Origin: Brucella daejeonensis
GTDB lineage: Bacteria > Pseudomonadota > Alphaproteobacteria > Rhizobiales > Rhizobiaceae
DNA length: 35,605 nucleotides
Direction: 5' to 3'
Assembly (NCBI RefSeq): GCF_014199265.1
Contig: NZ_JACIJG010000030.1
Span: 1-35,605 of the forward strand
Shown here: piece by piece, positions 17,832 through 27,342 of the stretch
Layout of the letters: the number at the start of each line of letters is the position of its first letter
How positions within the stretch are numbered: position 1 is the first letter of the stretch
Translations under genes and position numbers: made by a program
The notes under the pieces: model-generated
Seen by the model: the letters and a program-made list of their open reading frames with translations, nothing else
Database searches by the model: none
What the model was told of the DNA's origin: nothing

Positions 17832-18620
17832 TCAATCGGGCAGGACGCGGCTGAATGTCAGAACGTCGACGCTTTTTGCGCCGCCGCGTAACAAGGCCCG
17901 CGTCGCCGCCTTCACCGTGGCTCCGGTCGTATAGACGTCATCGATCAGCAAGACCCGTCGCCCCCGCACATGAATTTCATGTTCCTGCGGCACGCGAAAA
18001 GCGCCATCGACATTGCGTCTGCGCTCTTTCATGCCAAGCCCGATCTGCTGCTCCGTCCGCCGCGTGCGCACCACACCCTGCGGTGCGAAGGGCTTCGATT
18101 CGAGCTTCGCCAAAGCCCGCGCGAGTTCCGCCGACTGGTTGAAACGCCGCTGCCAGAACCGCCAGCGATGCAGCGGCACCGGAACGACGACCTCGCATTC
18201 ATCCAGAAGTTCACGTCCCGCCCGCTGCATCCAGCGGGCCATCCATGGGGCCAGATCGGCGCGATCATGGAACTTGAGCGAGACCGCCATGCGCTGCGCC
18301 GCACCCCGGTGCAGCACGGCGGAACGCAACCGGCGAAATGGCGGCGGATCGGCAATCGCCTCCGCGCTCATGAAATTCTCGCCCAGATCATGGCTGAAGG
18401 GCAGGCCCAGCACGGGACAATAGGGCTTTTCGATGAAACGCAGTTCCGGCCAGCATTTCGGGCAGAGCGTACCCGGTTCGGATACGTGCGTGCGGCAGCC
18501 GATGCAGGTCGGCGGAAACAGTATATCCGCCGCCGAACGAACAGATCTCCCCGCGAGACGCCGCAGGGCGCCACCGGCCCCGCGCAAAAAGGTTTGATGC
18601 GGTGTATCGTCATCTGCCAT
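17832..18620 (-). CDS. comF: ComF family protein (phosphoribosyltransferase-like)
   Basis: Predicted 262-aa cytoplasmic protein of the ComF/GntX family, linked to DNA uptake in naturally competent bacteria and of unclear role elsewhere. A four-cysteine zinc knuckle lies near the N-terminus (Cys39, Cys42, Cys53, Cys56), and the C-terminal half is a type I phosphoribosyltransferase fold with the PRPP loop VLLIDDVYTTGATV. The VVPVPLHRWRFWQRRFNQ segment is a family hallmark. It is divergent from the methyltransferase gene at 18698. It may lead the downstream grxC cluster or be separate. Confidence 0.92.
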   Translation of the reverse strand: MADDDTPHQTFLRGAGGALRRLAGRSVRSAADILFPPTCIGCRTHVSEPGTLCPKCWPELRFIEKPYCPVLGLPFSHDLGENFMSAEAIADPPPFRRLRSAVLHRGAAQRMAVSLKFHDRADLAPWMARWMQRAGRELLDECEVVVPVPLHRWRFWQRRFNQSAELARALAKLESKPFAPQGVVRTRRTEQQIGLGMKERRRNVDGAFRVPQEHEIHVRGRRVLLIDDVYTTGATVKAATRALLRGGAKSVDVLTFSRVLPD

Positions 18621-18697
18621 TGCATTCGCCCCCGTTCGAATGCATCTATCCCCACAACCATTCTACCGACGGATGCTCGAAAGAGAAGACGAAATTC

Positions 18698-19591
18698 ATG
18701 CCCGCCCAGACTGACGAAAACGCGATCTTCGATCGCGATCTCCTGCTTGCATTCCGCCGACGCGCCCTCGCACGTGCGGAGCCGGGAGCGGATTTCCTGT
18801 TGCAGCGCATTGCCGACGATCTGGCCGACCGCCTCGACGCGGTCGAACGCCGTTTTCCGGTCGCTGTCGATGTGGCAGGGCATACGGGGGCTGGCGCTGG
18901 CGCCATTGCACGTTCCGGCAAGGCGGATTTCGTGGTTCGCGTCGAGCGGGACAGAGGCTTCCTGCAAGGTCCCTTCCCCGCCATCGTCGGCGACGAGGAA
19001 TTGCTGCCGCTTAAACACGCAAGCGCCGATCTCATCGTGTCGCTGATGGCCCTGCACGCAACCAACGACACGCCCGGAACCATGGTTCAGATCGCCCGCG
19101 CCCTGAAACCCGACGGTCTGTTTCTGGCGGCCTTGAGCGGTGCGGGCACGCTCGGAGAATTGCGTGAAAGTCTCCTTCAGGCGGAAATCGAACTGACCGG
19201 CGGCGCCTCACCGCGCATCTTCCCGTTTCCAGACGTGCGCGATGTGGGTAGCCTTCTGCAGCGCGCCGGTTTCGCCCTGCCGGTGACGGATGTCGACAAC
19301 ATTACCGTGCGCTACGATTCGCTGTTCAATCTGATGGCGGATTTGCGCGCCATGGGGATGCAGAACATCCTGCGCGACCGTTCGCGAAAGCCGGTTTGCA
19401 AACGCCTTTTCCTGCGCGCAGCGGAAATCTATGCCGAACGCTTTTCCGATCCGGACGGGCGTATCCGCGCCACCTTCTCCATTATCTGGCTGTCGGGCTG
19501 GGCTCCGCACGAATCGCAGCAAAAGGCGCTGAAGCCCGGCTCTGCAAAAGCCTCGCTGGCCGAAGCGCTCAAGAAGGCCGGGGAAGAATGA
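18698..19591 (+). CDS. SAM-dependent methyltransferase, BioC/NDUFAF5-like
   Basis: Predicted 297-aa class I methyltransferase-fold protein. The N-terminal IFDRDLLLAFRRRAL segment, the DDLADRL(D) helix and the loop VDVAGHTGAGAGA resemble the alphaproteobacterial relatives of mitochondrial NDUFAF5, a complex I assembly factor that hydroxylates a subunit rather than methylating it. The canonical GxGxG loop is atypical, which fits that branch. LIVSLMALHATND occupies the place of motif IV. The ATG at 18698 follows AGAGAAGA; earlier in-frame ATGs would overlap the comF start. Exact function is inferred from family resemblance only. Confidence 0.85.
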   Translation: MPAQTDENAIFDRDLLLAFRRRALARAEPGADFLLQRIADDLADRLDAVERRFPVAVDVAGHTGAGAGAIARSGKADFVVRVERDRGFLQGPFPAIVGDEELLPLKHASADLIVSLMALHATNDTPGTMVQIARALKPDGLFLAALSGAGTLGELRESLLQAEIELTGGASPRIFPFPDVRDVGSLLQRAGFALPVTDVDNITVRYDSLFNLMADLRAMGMQNILRDRSRKPVCKRLFLRAAEIYAERFSDPDGRIRATFSIIWLSGWAPHESQQKALKPGSAKASLAEALKKAGEE

Positions 19592-19621
19592 CATCTGTCT
19601 CGCCAAAGCGGGAACCGACGT

Positions 19622-19726
19622 TAGAGCGGTTCCTGCTTTGACTGAATCGTTGCAACTGCTCTAACTATTTGTTTTTACGCATTATCCTACGCAAAACCGG
19701 TTTCCACTTTTGCTGGAAATGCTCTA
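19622..19726 (-). repeat. RIME/Bru-RS-like intergenic repeat, full-length copy
   Basis: This 105-bp unit starts TAGAGCGGTTCC and ends GGAAATGCTCTA. It contains TTTTTACGCATT, GCAAAACCGGTTTCCAC and TTTTGC, a pattern I know from Rhizobiales intergenic mosaic repeats. It aligns in reverse orientation with the units at 26937-27033 and 32168-32275. The last three bases form the stop codon of the small membrane-protein gene on the minus strand. Confidence 0.7.
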
Positions 19727-19999
19727 GCAATGGCTGCCATTCGCCTCGCTCACGCAGACCGGTTTCGGGCTGCGCTTGATCGAACCTGTCATGGTGCGGT
19801 CGATCCCGTCCGGCAGGACCGACTGGGCTGCGACCTTGTTCGCCTGATCGTTGAGAACCGGGACAACAATGAGCGCCAGCGCAACGACGGCGGAGCCGAA
19901 CAGCAGGACAAGACGCAGGATTCCGCGGCCCGCCTTGGTCAGCGGCCTGGCCGAATATTCGTTGTGATCGGCGCTAAAATAATTGTTGTCGAAACTCAT
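19724..19999 (-). CDS. Small single-pass membrane protein, unknown function
   Basis: Predicted 91-aa protein with no family I recognise. About 27 polar N-terminal residues are followed by one transmembrane helix (roughly 28-48, LRLVLLFGSAVVALALIVVPV). A mostly polar tail follows, probably periplasmic, ending with two cysteines (PVCVSEANGSHC). The ATG at 19999 has CCGGAGA about 9 nt upstream, and codon use looks native. The stop codon lies in the boundary of a dispersed repeat, so the present C-terminus may have been set by that insertion. A near-match to a CtrA site (TGAA-N7-TTAA, 20047-20061) lies 48 bp upstream. Confidence 0.75.
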   Translation of the reverse strand: MSFDNNYFSADHNEYSARPLTKAGRGILRLVLLFGSAVVALALIVVPVLNDQANKVAAQSVLPDGIDRTMTGSIKRSPKPVCVSEANGSHC

Positions 20000-20122
20000 G
20001 CTTCAAGTCTCCGGAGCAGCTCGGAATCGAGAATGCCTCAACGGAGTGAATCATAGATTAACCGGTGAGCGGAATCGTAAGAAATTGCCAACCCTTTTCC
20101 ACAGCCGGGGAAGGTGACGGGG

Positions 20123-20539
20123 TTACAGAAGATCGAGCAGAAACGGGATCAGCGGTTCGTCGGCTGGCGGCATCGGATAGTCGCGCATATCCTTCGGACG
20201 GACCCATTTCAGTGCCTGCCCTTCCAGCCCGCGCGCAATCCCCTCGTAGCGGCGGCAGACATAGAGCGGCATGAGAAGATGAAAATCGTCATAGGTATGG
20301 CTCGCGAAGGTCAGGGGAGCGAGGCACGCCGCCTTGGTGGTGACGCCGATTTCTTCCTGCAATTCGCGAATGAGCGTTTCTTCCGGCGTTTCGCCCGGCT
20401 CCACCTTGCCGCCGGGAAACTCCCACAATCCGGCAAGCTGCTTGCCTTCCGGGCGCTGCGTCAGCAGGACCCGTCCGTCCGTATCGACCAGCGCACAAGC
20501 CGCAACAAGAAGAAGGCGGTGTCCCTTCACATCATTCAT
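20123..20539 (-). CDS. mutT: 8-oxo-dGTP diphosphatase (MutT, Nudix hydrolase)
   Basis: Predicted 138-aa enzyme that hydrolyses oxidised dGTP to the monophosphate and so prevents A:T to C:G mutations. The Nudix box is complete: Gly44, Glu50, Arg58, Glu59, Glu62, Glu63 and Gly65, in the order GKVEPGE...RELQEEIG. The preceding GLWEFPGG is typical of MutT. The start at 20539 overlaps the stop codon of the GNAT gene (ATGA), so the two are translationally coupled. The length is close to E. coli MutT (129 aa). Confidence 0.93.
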   Translation of the reverse strand: MNDVKGHRLLLVAACALVDTDGRVLLTQRPEGKQLAGLWEFPGGKVEPGETPEETLIRELQEEIGVTTKAACLAPLTFASHTYDDFHLLMPLYVCRRYEGIARGLEGQALKWVRPKDMRDYPMPPADEPLIPFLLDLL

Positions 20540-21291
20540 TTTTCGTTGCTCTCCCGATAAGCATAGCGATAGGCTTCCCGGAAGCCGAAGCCTTGATAAA
20601 GCGCAAGCGCGGCGGCGTTGTCCGCCTCGATCTGCAACCAGCCGGTTTTCGCACCGAGCTTCGCCGCCCATTTCAGTGCCGAGCCGACAATATCCCGGCC
20701 ATACCCCTTCCGCCTCGCATCGCGCAGCGTTCCTACATCGAACAGGCCCGCCATGATGCCGTCCTGCACGCAGAGCAGATTGGATACGGCGCGTCCGTCC
20801 TGTTCCAGAACGAACATGCCCTTGTTGGGACGAACGCTGTTGAGAAGTTCGGAAAAGCCGGGGCGCATATCCGCCGGTCTTTCATGGATGGAAAGCGAGG
20901 CATCGACGAAACGTCCGATATCCTTGAGCGGTATCTGGTCGATGGCCCCGGACAGGTCCAGTTCCTCCAGACTCGAGGTCATCACGATGGCTTCGTCCTT
21001 GCGCTTCCAGCCCAGCCCCTCGAGATAGTCTTCCAGCTCGCGCGGCGCGAGCGGCGACAGGCGGAAACACGGTACGCGGCCATAGGCCCGGAAGCGCTGC
21101 GCCGCCAGTTCCACGCGGGTCGGTATATCCCGCGTATCGCCGGGATCGAGCGGGTTGATCGAATTGAGGCGTTTGGAGGGATGCGCCGCCGTCATGCGTA
21201 TCGCCCACGTGCCGTCATAGTGGACCGAGGTGGCGGGCCATGCGCGGAAACCCACGGCTTCGAGCTGGCGGACGATAGCAAGACTTGGCAC
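20536..21291 (-). CDS. GNAT family N-acetyltransferase
   Basis: Predicted 251-aa protein. The C-terminal third carries the GNAT acetyl-CoA loop (RRKGYGRDIVGSALKWA) and the ENxAALALYQGFGFREAYR ending of this fold, so it transfers an acyl group from acyl-CoA to an unknown substrate. The N-terminal 130 residues are a divergent, possibly second GNAT-like half. The start is called as GTG at 21291 because AAGGAG lies exactly 6 nt upstream. The ATG at 21309 is in frame but contains that ribosome-binding site within its first codons. It is followed by mutT with an ATGA overlap and preceded by argJ on the same strand, 176 bp away. Confidence 0.85.
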   Translation of the reverse strand: MPSLAIVRQLEAVGFRAWPATSVHYDGTWAIRMTAAHPSKRLNSINPLDPGDTRDIPTRVELAAQRFRAYGRVPCFRLSPLAPRELEDYLEGLGWKRKDEAIVMTSSLEELDLSGAIDQIPLKDIGRFVDASLSIHERPADMRPGFSELLNSVRPNKGMFVLEQDGRAVSNLLCVQDGIMAGLFDVGTLRDARRKGYGRDIVGSALKWAAKLGAKTGWLQIEADNAAALALYQGFGFREAYRYAYRESNEK

Positions 21292-21467
21292 AATAAACTC
21301 CTTAAACATAGCCGGACCGGGCGCCCCGGCTCGATGAGATTCGGAAAGACAGCGCGCCGAAAATAGTGGTCTTTGAGACCCGGAGCGGAATGTACTTTTG
21401 GGTACATGAGCACCGGAAGCGAAAAAGAGCGCTATTTGCAGGCCGCTGGAACCCGAATATCGCGAGC

Positions 21468-22709
21468 CTAGCTGCGGTAGTCGCCGTTAATGGCCACATA
21501 TTCCTTGGTGAGATCGCAGGTCCAGACGGTGGCCTTGCCGCGACCGATGCCAAGATCGACGAGAATGCGGATATCCTCGCCCTTCATATAGGCCGAGGCG
21601 GCATCTTCCGAATAATCCGGGTCACGCTCGCCCTGATAGGCGACGCGAATATCGCCAAACGAAATGGCGAGACGGTCACGGTCAGCCGGTTCGCCCGCCT
21701 TGCCGACCGCCATGACCACACGGCCCCAATTCGCGTCCTCGCCTGCAACCGCCGTCTTGACCAGCGGCGAATTTGCGATGGAAAGCGCGATCTTCTTGGC
21801 GGACGTTGCCGACTTCGCACCCATCACCTCGATTTCGATCATCTTGCGCGCGCCTTCGCCGTCGCGCACCACCTGCAAGGCCAGCGACTTCAGGAGACGG
21901 CCAAGCGCCCTCTTGAACGCGCTGAGGCGCTTGTCGGCGGGATCGGTGATTTCTGGCGCGCCGCGTTCCGCCGCCGTACCGGTAGCAAAAAGCATCAGCG
22001 TGTCGGAAGTGGAGGTGTCGCTATCGACCGTCACCGCATTGAAGGTCGACCCGACCCCCTTCGACAAAAGGCTTTGCAGCACATCCGCCTTGATCGGCGC
22101 GTCGGTGACGACGAAGGACAGCATCGTCGCCATGTCGGGGGCGATCATGCCCGCTCCCTTTGCAATGCCGTTGATCGTCACAGGCACATTGCCAAGAAGA
22201 ACCGTTTCGGTCGCCACTTTCGGATAGGTGTCGGTGGTCATGATGGCCTTGGCGGCCTCGGTCCAGAAATCAGCGACCGCTTGCCTGTTCATGTCGCCCA
22301 GCAGATGCGCGAACTTGCCCGCGTCCAGCGGTTCGCCGATCACGCCGGTGGACGCCAGGAACACGTCTGTCGTGGTGCAACCGACAGCCTTTGCCGCAGC
22401 CTCGGCCGTGGCCCGCGTCGCGGCAGCACCCTTGACGCCGGTAAAAGCGTTGGCATTGCCTGAATTGACCACCACGGCACGCGCCTTGCCATGCACCAGA
22501 TTCTCGCGGCAGAAATCGACCGGCGCGGACGGGCAAAGCGAACGCGTGAAAACGCCCGCCGCTTCCGCCGGACGGTCGAAGACCATCAGCATGACATCCG
22601 TTCGGCCCTTATATTTGATCCCGGCGGCGGCGGTAGCGATGCGCACGCCATCGACGGCCGGCATGGACGGATAGGATTTGGGAGCGAGCGGGGAAACGGA
22701 CGCGGACAT
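21468..22709 (-). CDS. argJ: Bifunctional ornithine acetyltransferase / N-acetylglutamate synthase
   Basis: Predicted 413-aa enzyme of the cyclic arginine pathway. It moves the acetyl group from N-acetylornithine to glutamate and, in bifunctional members, also makes acetylglutamate from acetyl-CoA. The precursor cuts itself into two chains; the conserved site lies at APDMATML, with the nucleophile Thr195, after the KGAGM motif (about 184-188). The length is typical. The ATG at 22709 has GAGG 5 nt upstream. It lies downstream of the parvulin gene on the same strand, but a strong terminator separates them. Confidence 0.97.
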   Translation of the reverse strand: MSASVSPLAPKSYPSMPAVDGVRIATAAAGIKYKGRTDVMLMVFDRPAEAAGVFTRSLCPSAPVDFCRENLVHGKARAVVVNSGNANAFTGVKGAAATRATAEAAAKAVGCTTTDVFLASTGVIGEPLDAGKFAHLLGDMNRQAVADFWTEAAKAIMTTDTYPKVATETVLLGNVPVTINGIAKGAGMIAPDMATMLSFVVTDAPIKADVLQSLLSKGVGSTFNAVTVDSDTSTSDTLMLFATGTAAERGAPEITDPADKRLSAFKRALGRLLKSLALQVVRDGEGARKMIEIEVMGAKSATSAKKIALSIANSPLVKTAVAGEDANWGRVVMAVGKAGEPADRDRLAISFGDIRVAYQGERDPDYSEDAASAYMKGEDIRILVDLGIGRGKATVWTCDLTKEYVAINGDYRS

Positions 22710-22810
22710 GATTGCCTCAAAAGAGCGGTTTGGTCGGTTTTTCGATTCTGGTGCATTGGAAATGTTTGCAGCGCAAAATCAAGCAGAAACAGAGGAAACG
22801 ACCGTTAAAA

Positions 22811-22846
22811 TAAAAAACGCCCCGGCAGGTAAACCGGCCGGGGCGC
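22811..22846 (-). terminator. Rho-independent terminator of the parvulin gene
   Basis: A perfect 9-bp GC stem (22818-22826 with 22837-22845) is followed on the minus strand by TTTTTTATTTT. It begins about 19 bp past the stop codon of the parvulin gene and isolates that gene from argJ. Confidence 0.93.
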
Positions 22847-22864
22847 TTGTCTGTGAAACGACGC

Positions 22865-23842
22865 TTACTGCTGCGGAGCCGCGCCTTCGGGCGCATCTGC
22901 CTCGTCCGCGCCTTCCTGGGCGGCGGCAGCTTCCTTCATGGCCTTTTCGACGGCCGGGTCCTTGTAGTCGATCTTCATGCCGTCACGCAGCTTCTTGACG
23001 GCCTCGACATAACGCTCGCGCATGACGATCGAACGAATCTGGTCCTTGACCTGCTCGAATGCCGGCGGCTGCTTGGTGCGGCGATCTTCGAGCTGGATCA
23101 CGTGGAAGCCGAACTGGGTCTGCACCGGTTCCTTGGTGTATTCGCCGGGCTTCAGCGCAAAAGCCGCCTTCTCGAATTCCGGCACCATCTGGCCTTCGGT
23201 GAAGTAACCGAGGTCGCCGCCATTGGCCGCCGAACCGTCGGTCGAGCTTTCCTTGGCGAGGTCCTCGAACTTGGCGCCGCCTTCAAGCTTCTTGACGATC
23301 GCCTCGGCCTCTTCCTTGGTCTTCACGAGAATGTGACGCGCACGCACTTCCACCTGCGGCGGCATGGCGGCGATTTCCTTGTCGTAACGCGCGCGCACAT
23401 CGGCGTCGGCGATCTTGTCGACAATCGCGTCCTTGAAATATTCGTTATGGAGTGCGCGTTCGCGCAGGAATTCCATGCGATTCTTGAATTCGTCGGTCTG
23501 GTCGAGCTTTTCCTTCTGTGCTTCGCCAGCCATCGCCTTGATGTCGATGAGCGCGGCAAGCGCGGCCAGACGGCGCTGTTCGGCGGGAAGGCGCGAGAAT
23601 TGCGGATCGAGATCGCCTGCCGCCTGGTCTACTTCACCGACTGTGATGTCCTTGCCGTTGACGGTCGCCAAAACCTTGGACGGATCTTCCTTCTGCGCCG
23701 GAGCGGCTGCGCTCTGGGCTGCATCGGCAGGTTTTGCAGCATCCTGCGCAAATGACGACGCGCCGCCGACGCATGCCAATGCGACAGAAGCCGCGAGAAC
23801 GGCGAGAGCCTTGCGATAAGGCGTTTTGAGAATGGCTTTCAT
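22865..23842 (-). CDS. Secreted parvulin-type peptidyl-prolyl isomerase (PrsA/SurA-like)
   Basis: Predicted 325-aa periplasmic folding factor. A signal peptide spans about residues 1-33 (basic start, hydrophobic LAVLAASVALACVGGA). An Ala/Pro-rich linker and a SurA-N/PrsA-like helical chaperone segment (about 58-160) come next, followed by the parvulin domain at about 167-254 with RARHILVKT, NGGDLGYF and FGFHVIQLED. The C-terminal tail is rich in Ala and Glu. It probably helps outer-membrane or exported proteins fold. It is divergent from secA over a 307-bp gap, so a folding factor and the secretion motor share one control region. Confidence 0.94.
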   Translation of the reverse strand: MKAILKTPYRKALAVLAASVALACVGGASSFAQDAAKPADAAQSAAAPAQKEDPSKVLATVNGKDITVGEVDQAAGDLDPQFSRLPAEQRRLAALAALIDIKAMAGEAQKEKLDQTDEFKNRMEFLRERALHNEYFKDAIVDKIADADVRARYDKEIAAMPPQVEVRARHILVKTKEEAEAIVKKLEGGAKFEDLAKESSTDGSAANGGDLGYFTEGQMVPEFEKAAFALKPGEYTKEPVQTQFGFHVIQLEDRRTKQPPAFEQVKDQIRSIVMRERYVEAVKKLRDGMKIDYKDPAVEKAMKEAAAAQEGADEADAPEGAAPQQ

Positions 23843-24149
23843 ATGAGATTCTCTCCTTCGGGACCGTTTACCCGCCCGATGAATGCGGCAGAATTTGGCC
23901 CGGATCGTGCCGCCTCGTCGGAAAAAGCGGGCTTTCCGGCCTCCCGAGCAACGTTGACATCGCCCATTGCCCCTCTTATCTGTCCTTCGGCTTTACGTCC
24001 AGTAAGCGACTGGGAGAATTATGTCTTGCAAGCGCCGTATCTGGCAGCTTTCACAGCGCAGTTTTCTTGCAATTGTTTCAATACGCGTGAATAAAGCATT
24101 CGACATTGCCGGAAGCGCTTCCGGCTGAACGGACAGGAAAGGACCAGGA
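23843..24149. other. Divergent control region between the parvulin gene and secA
   Basis: No gene is seen in these 307 bp, which should contain both promoters. An 18-bp perfect palindrome (GCCGGAAGCGCTTCCGGC, 24108-24125) lies 24 bp upstream of the secA ATG, where it could fold in the secA leader just before the ribosome-binding site AGGA. A possible but weak secA promoter is TTGCAA (24067-24072), 17 bp, AATAAA (24090-24095). Confidence 0.45.
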
Positions 24150-26870
24150 ATGGTCAGCTTTGGCGGCCTCGCCCGCAAGATATTCGGTTCATCCAATGAC
24201 CGCCAGGTAAAGGTCCTGCGTCAGCGGGCGCAGCAGATCACAGCGCTCGAGAAGAATTACGAAACACTCACCGATGAGCAGCTTCAGGCCAAGACCGCCG
24301 AGTTTCGCGCGGCATTGGCTCAGGGAAAGACGCTCGACGCCATCCTGCCCGACGCTTTCGCCACCGCGCGCGAAGCGGCGAAGCGCGTGCTTGGTATGCG
24401 CCCCTTCGATGTCCAGCTGATCGGCGGCATGGTGCTGCATGAACGCGGCATCGCCGAAATGCGCACCGGTGAAGGCAAGACGCTGATGGCGACCCTGCCC
24501 GTCTATCTCAACGCGCTGGAAGGCAAGGGCGTCCACGTCGTTACCGTCAACGACTATCTGGCCACCCGCGACGCCGAAACCATGGGGCAGCTCTATAACT
24601 TCCTCGGCCTGACCGTCGGCGTCATCAAGCATGGTCTCGATGACGACGAGCGCCGCGCAGCCTATGCCTGCGATATCACCTACGGCACCAATAACGAACT
24701 CGGCTTCGACTATCTGCGCGACAACATGAAATATGAGCGCGCCCAGATGGTGCAGCGCCCGCATAATTACGCCATCGTCGACGAAGTGGACTCGATCCTC
24801 ATCGATGAAGCGCGCACGCCGCTCATCATTTCCGGTCCGCTGGAAGATCGCTCGGATTTCTACAATCTCATCGACACCTTCATTCCGCCGCTGGCGGAAG
24901 AAGACTATGAAGTCGATGAAAAGCAGAAGACCGCCATCTTCACCGAAGTCGGCACGGAAAAGGTCGAACAGCTTCTGGAAGCGGCCGGCCATCTCAAGGG
25001 TGAAAGCCTTTACGACATCGAAAACGTTTCGGTCGTCCATCACCTGAACAATGCGTTGCGTGCGCACAAGCTGTTCCAGCGCGACAAGGACTATATCGTC
25101 CGCAACGATGAAATCGTCATCATCGACGAATTCACCGGCCGCATGATGCCGGGCCGCCGTTATTCCGAGGGCCTGCATCAGGCGCTGGAAGCCAAGGAGC
25201 ATGTGACGATCCAGCCGGAAAACCAGACGCTGGCCTCGATTACCTTCCAGAATTATTTCCGCATGTACACCAAGCTGTCCGGCATGACCGGAACGGCGGC
25301 GACCGAAGCGGAAGAATTCGGCAATATCTACAATCTCGAAGTGCTGGAAATCCCGACCAATCTGCCGGTTCAGCGGGCCGACGAGGACGATGAAGTCTAT
25401 CGCTCCGTCGAGGAAAAATACCGCGCCATCGTCAAGGATATCCGCGCCTCGCACGAAAAGGGCCAGCCGGTCCTTGTCGGCACGACCTCGATCGAAAAGT
25501 CGGAGCTTCTGGCCGAACGCCTGCGCCGCGACGGCATCAAGGAATTTCAGGTTCTCAATGCCCGTTATCACGAGCAGGAAGCCTATATCATCGCACAGGC
25601 CGGCGTGCCGGGCGCGATCACCATTGCCACCAACATGGCCGGTCGCGGTACCGACATCCAGCTCGGCGGCAATCTCGAAATGCGGGTGCGTCAGGAACTG
25701 ACCGACGTGCCGGAAGGCGCCGAACGCGACGCGAAAATCGCTGCGATCAAGGCCGATATTGCCCAACTCAAGGAAAAGGCGCTGGCTGCGGGCGGCCTTT
25801 ACGTTCTCGCCACCGAGCGCCATGAAAGCCGCCGCATCGACAACCAGCTGCGCGGTCGTTCCGGCCGTCAGGGCGATCCGGGCCGCTCAAAATTCTTCCT
25901 GTCGCTTCAGGACGATCTGATGCGCATCTTCGGTTCCGACCGCATGGATGGCATGTTGCAGAAGCTCGGCCTCAAGGAAGACGAAGCCATCGTCCATCCC
26001 TGGATCAACAAGGCGCTGGAAAAGGCACAGAAGAAGGTCGAGGCGCGCAACTTCGAAATCCGCAAGAACCTGCTCAAATATGACGACGTCATGAACGATC
26101 AGCGCAAGGTGATCTTCGAGCAGCGTCTGGAAATGATGGACGAGGAAGACCTCACCGAAATCACCGGCGAAATGCGCCATGAAGTGATCGAGGATATGGT
26201 CGCCTTGCGTATTCCCAAGGACGCCTATGCGGAAAAATGGGACATTGACGGCCTGAAGGAAGACGTCGATTCCAAGCTCAACCTGGACCTGCCGGTCGAG
26301 GAATGGGCCAAGGAAGAAGGCATCGCCGAAGAGGAATTCGAAAACCGCATCAAGGAAGCCGCCGACAAGGCCGCGGCCGACAAGGCGGAACGTTTCGGCC
26401 CGCAGATCATGACCTATGTCGAAAAATCGGTCATCATGCAGTCGCTCGACAATCTGTGGCGCGAACATCTGGTCAATCTTGACCATCTGCGCTCGGTGGT
26501 GGGTTTCCGCGGCTACGCCCAGCGCGATCCGCTCAACGAATACAAGAGCGAGGCTTTCGAGCTGTTCCAGGCCCTGCTTGCGAACCTGCGCGAAGTGGTC
26601 GTTTCCCAGCTGATGCGGGTCGAAATCGTCCGTGAGGCACCGCCTGAACCGGAACTTCCGCCCATGCATGGTCTCCATATCGACGGAACCACGGGCGAGA
26701 ACGATTTCGACGACGCGGCTTGGGCGGATCATCAGCGCGACGACCGCATCGTTCCGACCGCCGACCGTGATCCCGCCGACCCGCGCAGCTGGGGCAAGGT
26801 GAGCCGTAACGAGCCATGCCCATGCGGTTCCGGCAAGAAATACAAGCACTGCCACGGCGCTTTCGAGTGA
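24150..26870 (+). CDS. secA: Preprotein translocase ATPase SecA
   Basis: Predicted 906-aa motor that pushes unfolded preproteins through SecYEG at the inner membrane. Walker A is GEGKT at 107-111 in the [11 protein letters not shown] context, and the DEAD-like motif is DEVDS starting at 211 with the [14 protein letters not shown] segment after it. Preprotein cross-linking, helical wing and scaffold domains follow in normal order. The C-terminal SecB/lipid-binding zinc knuckle is intact (Cys890, Cys892, Cys901, His902). The ATG at 24150 follows AGGACCAGGA. It is a single copy in this window, stands alone on the plus strand, and has a palindrome in its leader. Confidence 0.99.
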   Translation: MVSFGGLARKIFGSSNDRQVKVLRQRAQQITALEKNYETLTDEQLQAKTAEFRAALAQGKTLDAILPDAFATAREAAKRVLGMRPFDVQLIGGMVLHERGIAEMRTGEGKTLMATLPVYLNALEGKGVHVVTVNDYLATRDAETMGQLYNFLGLTVGVIKHGLDDDERRAAYACDITYGTNNELGFDYLRDNMKYERAQMVQRPHNYAIVDEVDSILIDEARTPLIISGPLEDRSDFYNLIDTFIPPLAEEDYEVDEKQKTAIFTEVGTEKVEQLLEAAGHLKGESLYDIENVSVVHHLNNALRAHKLFQRDKDYIVRNDEIVIIDEFTGRMMPGRRYSEGLHQALEAKEHVTIQPENQTLASITFQNYFRMYTKLSGMTGTAATEAEEFGNIYNLEVLEIPTNLPVQRADEDDEVYRSVEEKYRAIVKDIRASHEKGQPVLVGTTSIEKSELLAERLRRDGIKEFQVLNARYHEQEAYIIAQAGVPGAITIATNMAGRGTDIQLGGNLEMRVRQELTDVPEGAERDAKIAAIKADIAQLKEKALAAGGLYVLATERHESRRIDNQLRGRSGRQGDPGRSKFFLSLQDDLMRIFGSDRMDGMLQKLGLKEDEAIVHPWINKALEKAQKKVEARNFEIRKNLLKYDDVMNDQRKVIFEQRLEMMDEEDLTEITGEMRHEVIEDMVALRIPKDAYAEKWDIDGLKEDVDSKLNLDLPVEEWAKEEGIAEEEFENRIKEAADKAAADKAERFGPQIMTYVEKSVIMQSLDNLWREHLVNLDHLRSVVGFRGYAQRDPLNEYKSEAFELFQALLANLREVVVSQLMRVEIVREAPPEPELPPMHGLHIDGTTGENDFDDAAWADHQRDDRIVPTADRDPADPRSWGKVSRNEPCPCGSGKKYKHCHGAFE

Positions 26871-26936
26871 GTCGAACCCGACCTTGAAGCATAATCCGAC
26901 CGAAGTGAAACGAGGTCGACTGGGTTATGCCTGAAA

Positions 26937-27033
26937 TAGAGCGCATCCGAAAAGCGTGAAGCGGTTTTCGGACAAGATACGTGACAAAACAAAAGGTTAG
27001 CGCGCCAATCCGACCGAATCGGATCGGCGCGCT
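26937..27033 (+). repeat. RIME/Bru-RS-like repeat with a strong terminal hairpin
   Basis: The unit begins TAGAGCGCATCCGAAAAG, contains GCGGTTTTCGGACAAGAT and ACAAAACAAAAGG, and ends in a hairpin with 15-nt arms (26999-27013 and 27019-27033, one G-T pair) around a CCGAA loop. It has both modules of the repeat family also seen at 2463-2512, 19622-19726 and 32168-32275. It lies about 66 bp after secA, where its hairpin could end secA transcription or protect its 3' end. Confidence 0.7.
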
Positions 27034-27342
27034 GGTATAAGACATTTACCGGGGCTTTTTCTTTCTTTCGGCACCGGCGGAAAACAACCTACCCGGAAAT
27101 GACGGGAAAAGCGCAGCCTATATTTTAGAACATGCGAATGTAACCACCGTTTAGACAATACTTACCATTCGTTCCAGTATTCCGGCCTTTGACAGATCAG
27201 ACTTTTTCTTTTTCTCTTTATAAAGGACTCCCGGCTATGGTCCTTCGGCGGCCTGTGAAAAACGTGACATAAGCGGCCGACGAAACGACAAGCCGGAACA
27301 TCCGGCCAAGCAGGCAGGCTTGCGCAGACAGGGTTGGTATCA
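27034..27342. other. Gene-free interval upstream of the flippase gene
   Basis: No gene is supported. A T-rich tract with TTGACA at 27189-27194 and TTTATAAAG further downstream looks promoter-like, but the spacing of over 20 bp is wrong for sigma70. An AAAGGA followed by an ATG (27237) opens only an 11-codon frame. The interval presumably holds the promoter of the flippase pair. Confidence 0.4.

Noticed and set aside
21390..21407. Small hairpin ATGTAC-TTTTGG-GTACAT between argJ and the GNAT gene.
   Set aside because: Only six base pairs, without a T-run on either strand; not enough for a terminator call.
24189..25823. A 544-codon open frame on the minus strand inside secA.
   Set aside because: Antisense shadow of secA with no domain or plausible ribosome-binding site.
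27237..27272. An ATG with AAAGGA upstream opening an 11-codon frame before the flippase gene.
   Set aside because: Too short to support without conservation, and no attenuator hairpin or codon pattern of a leader peptide is seen.
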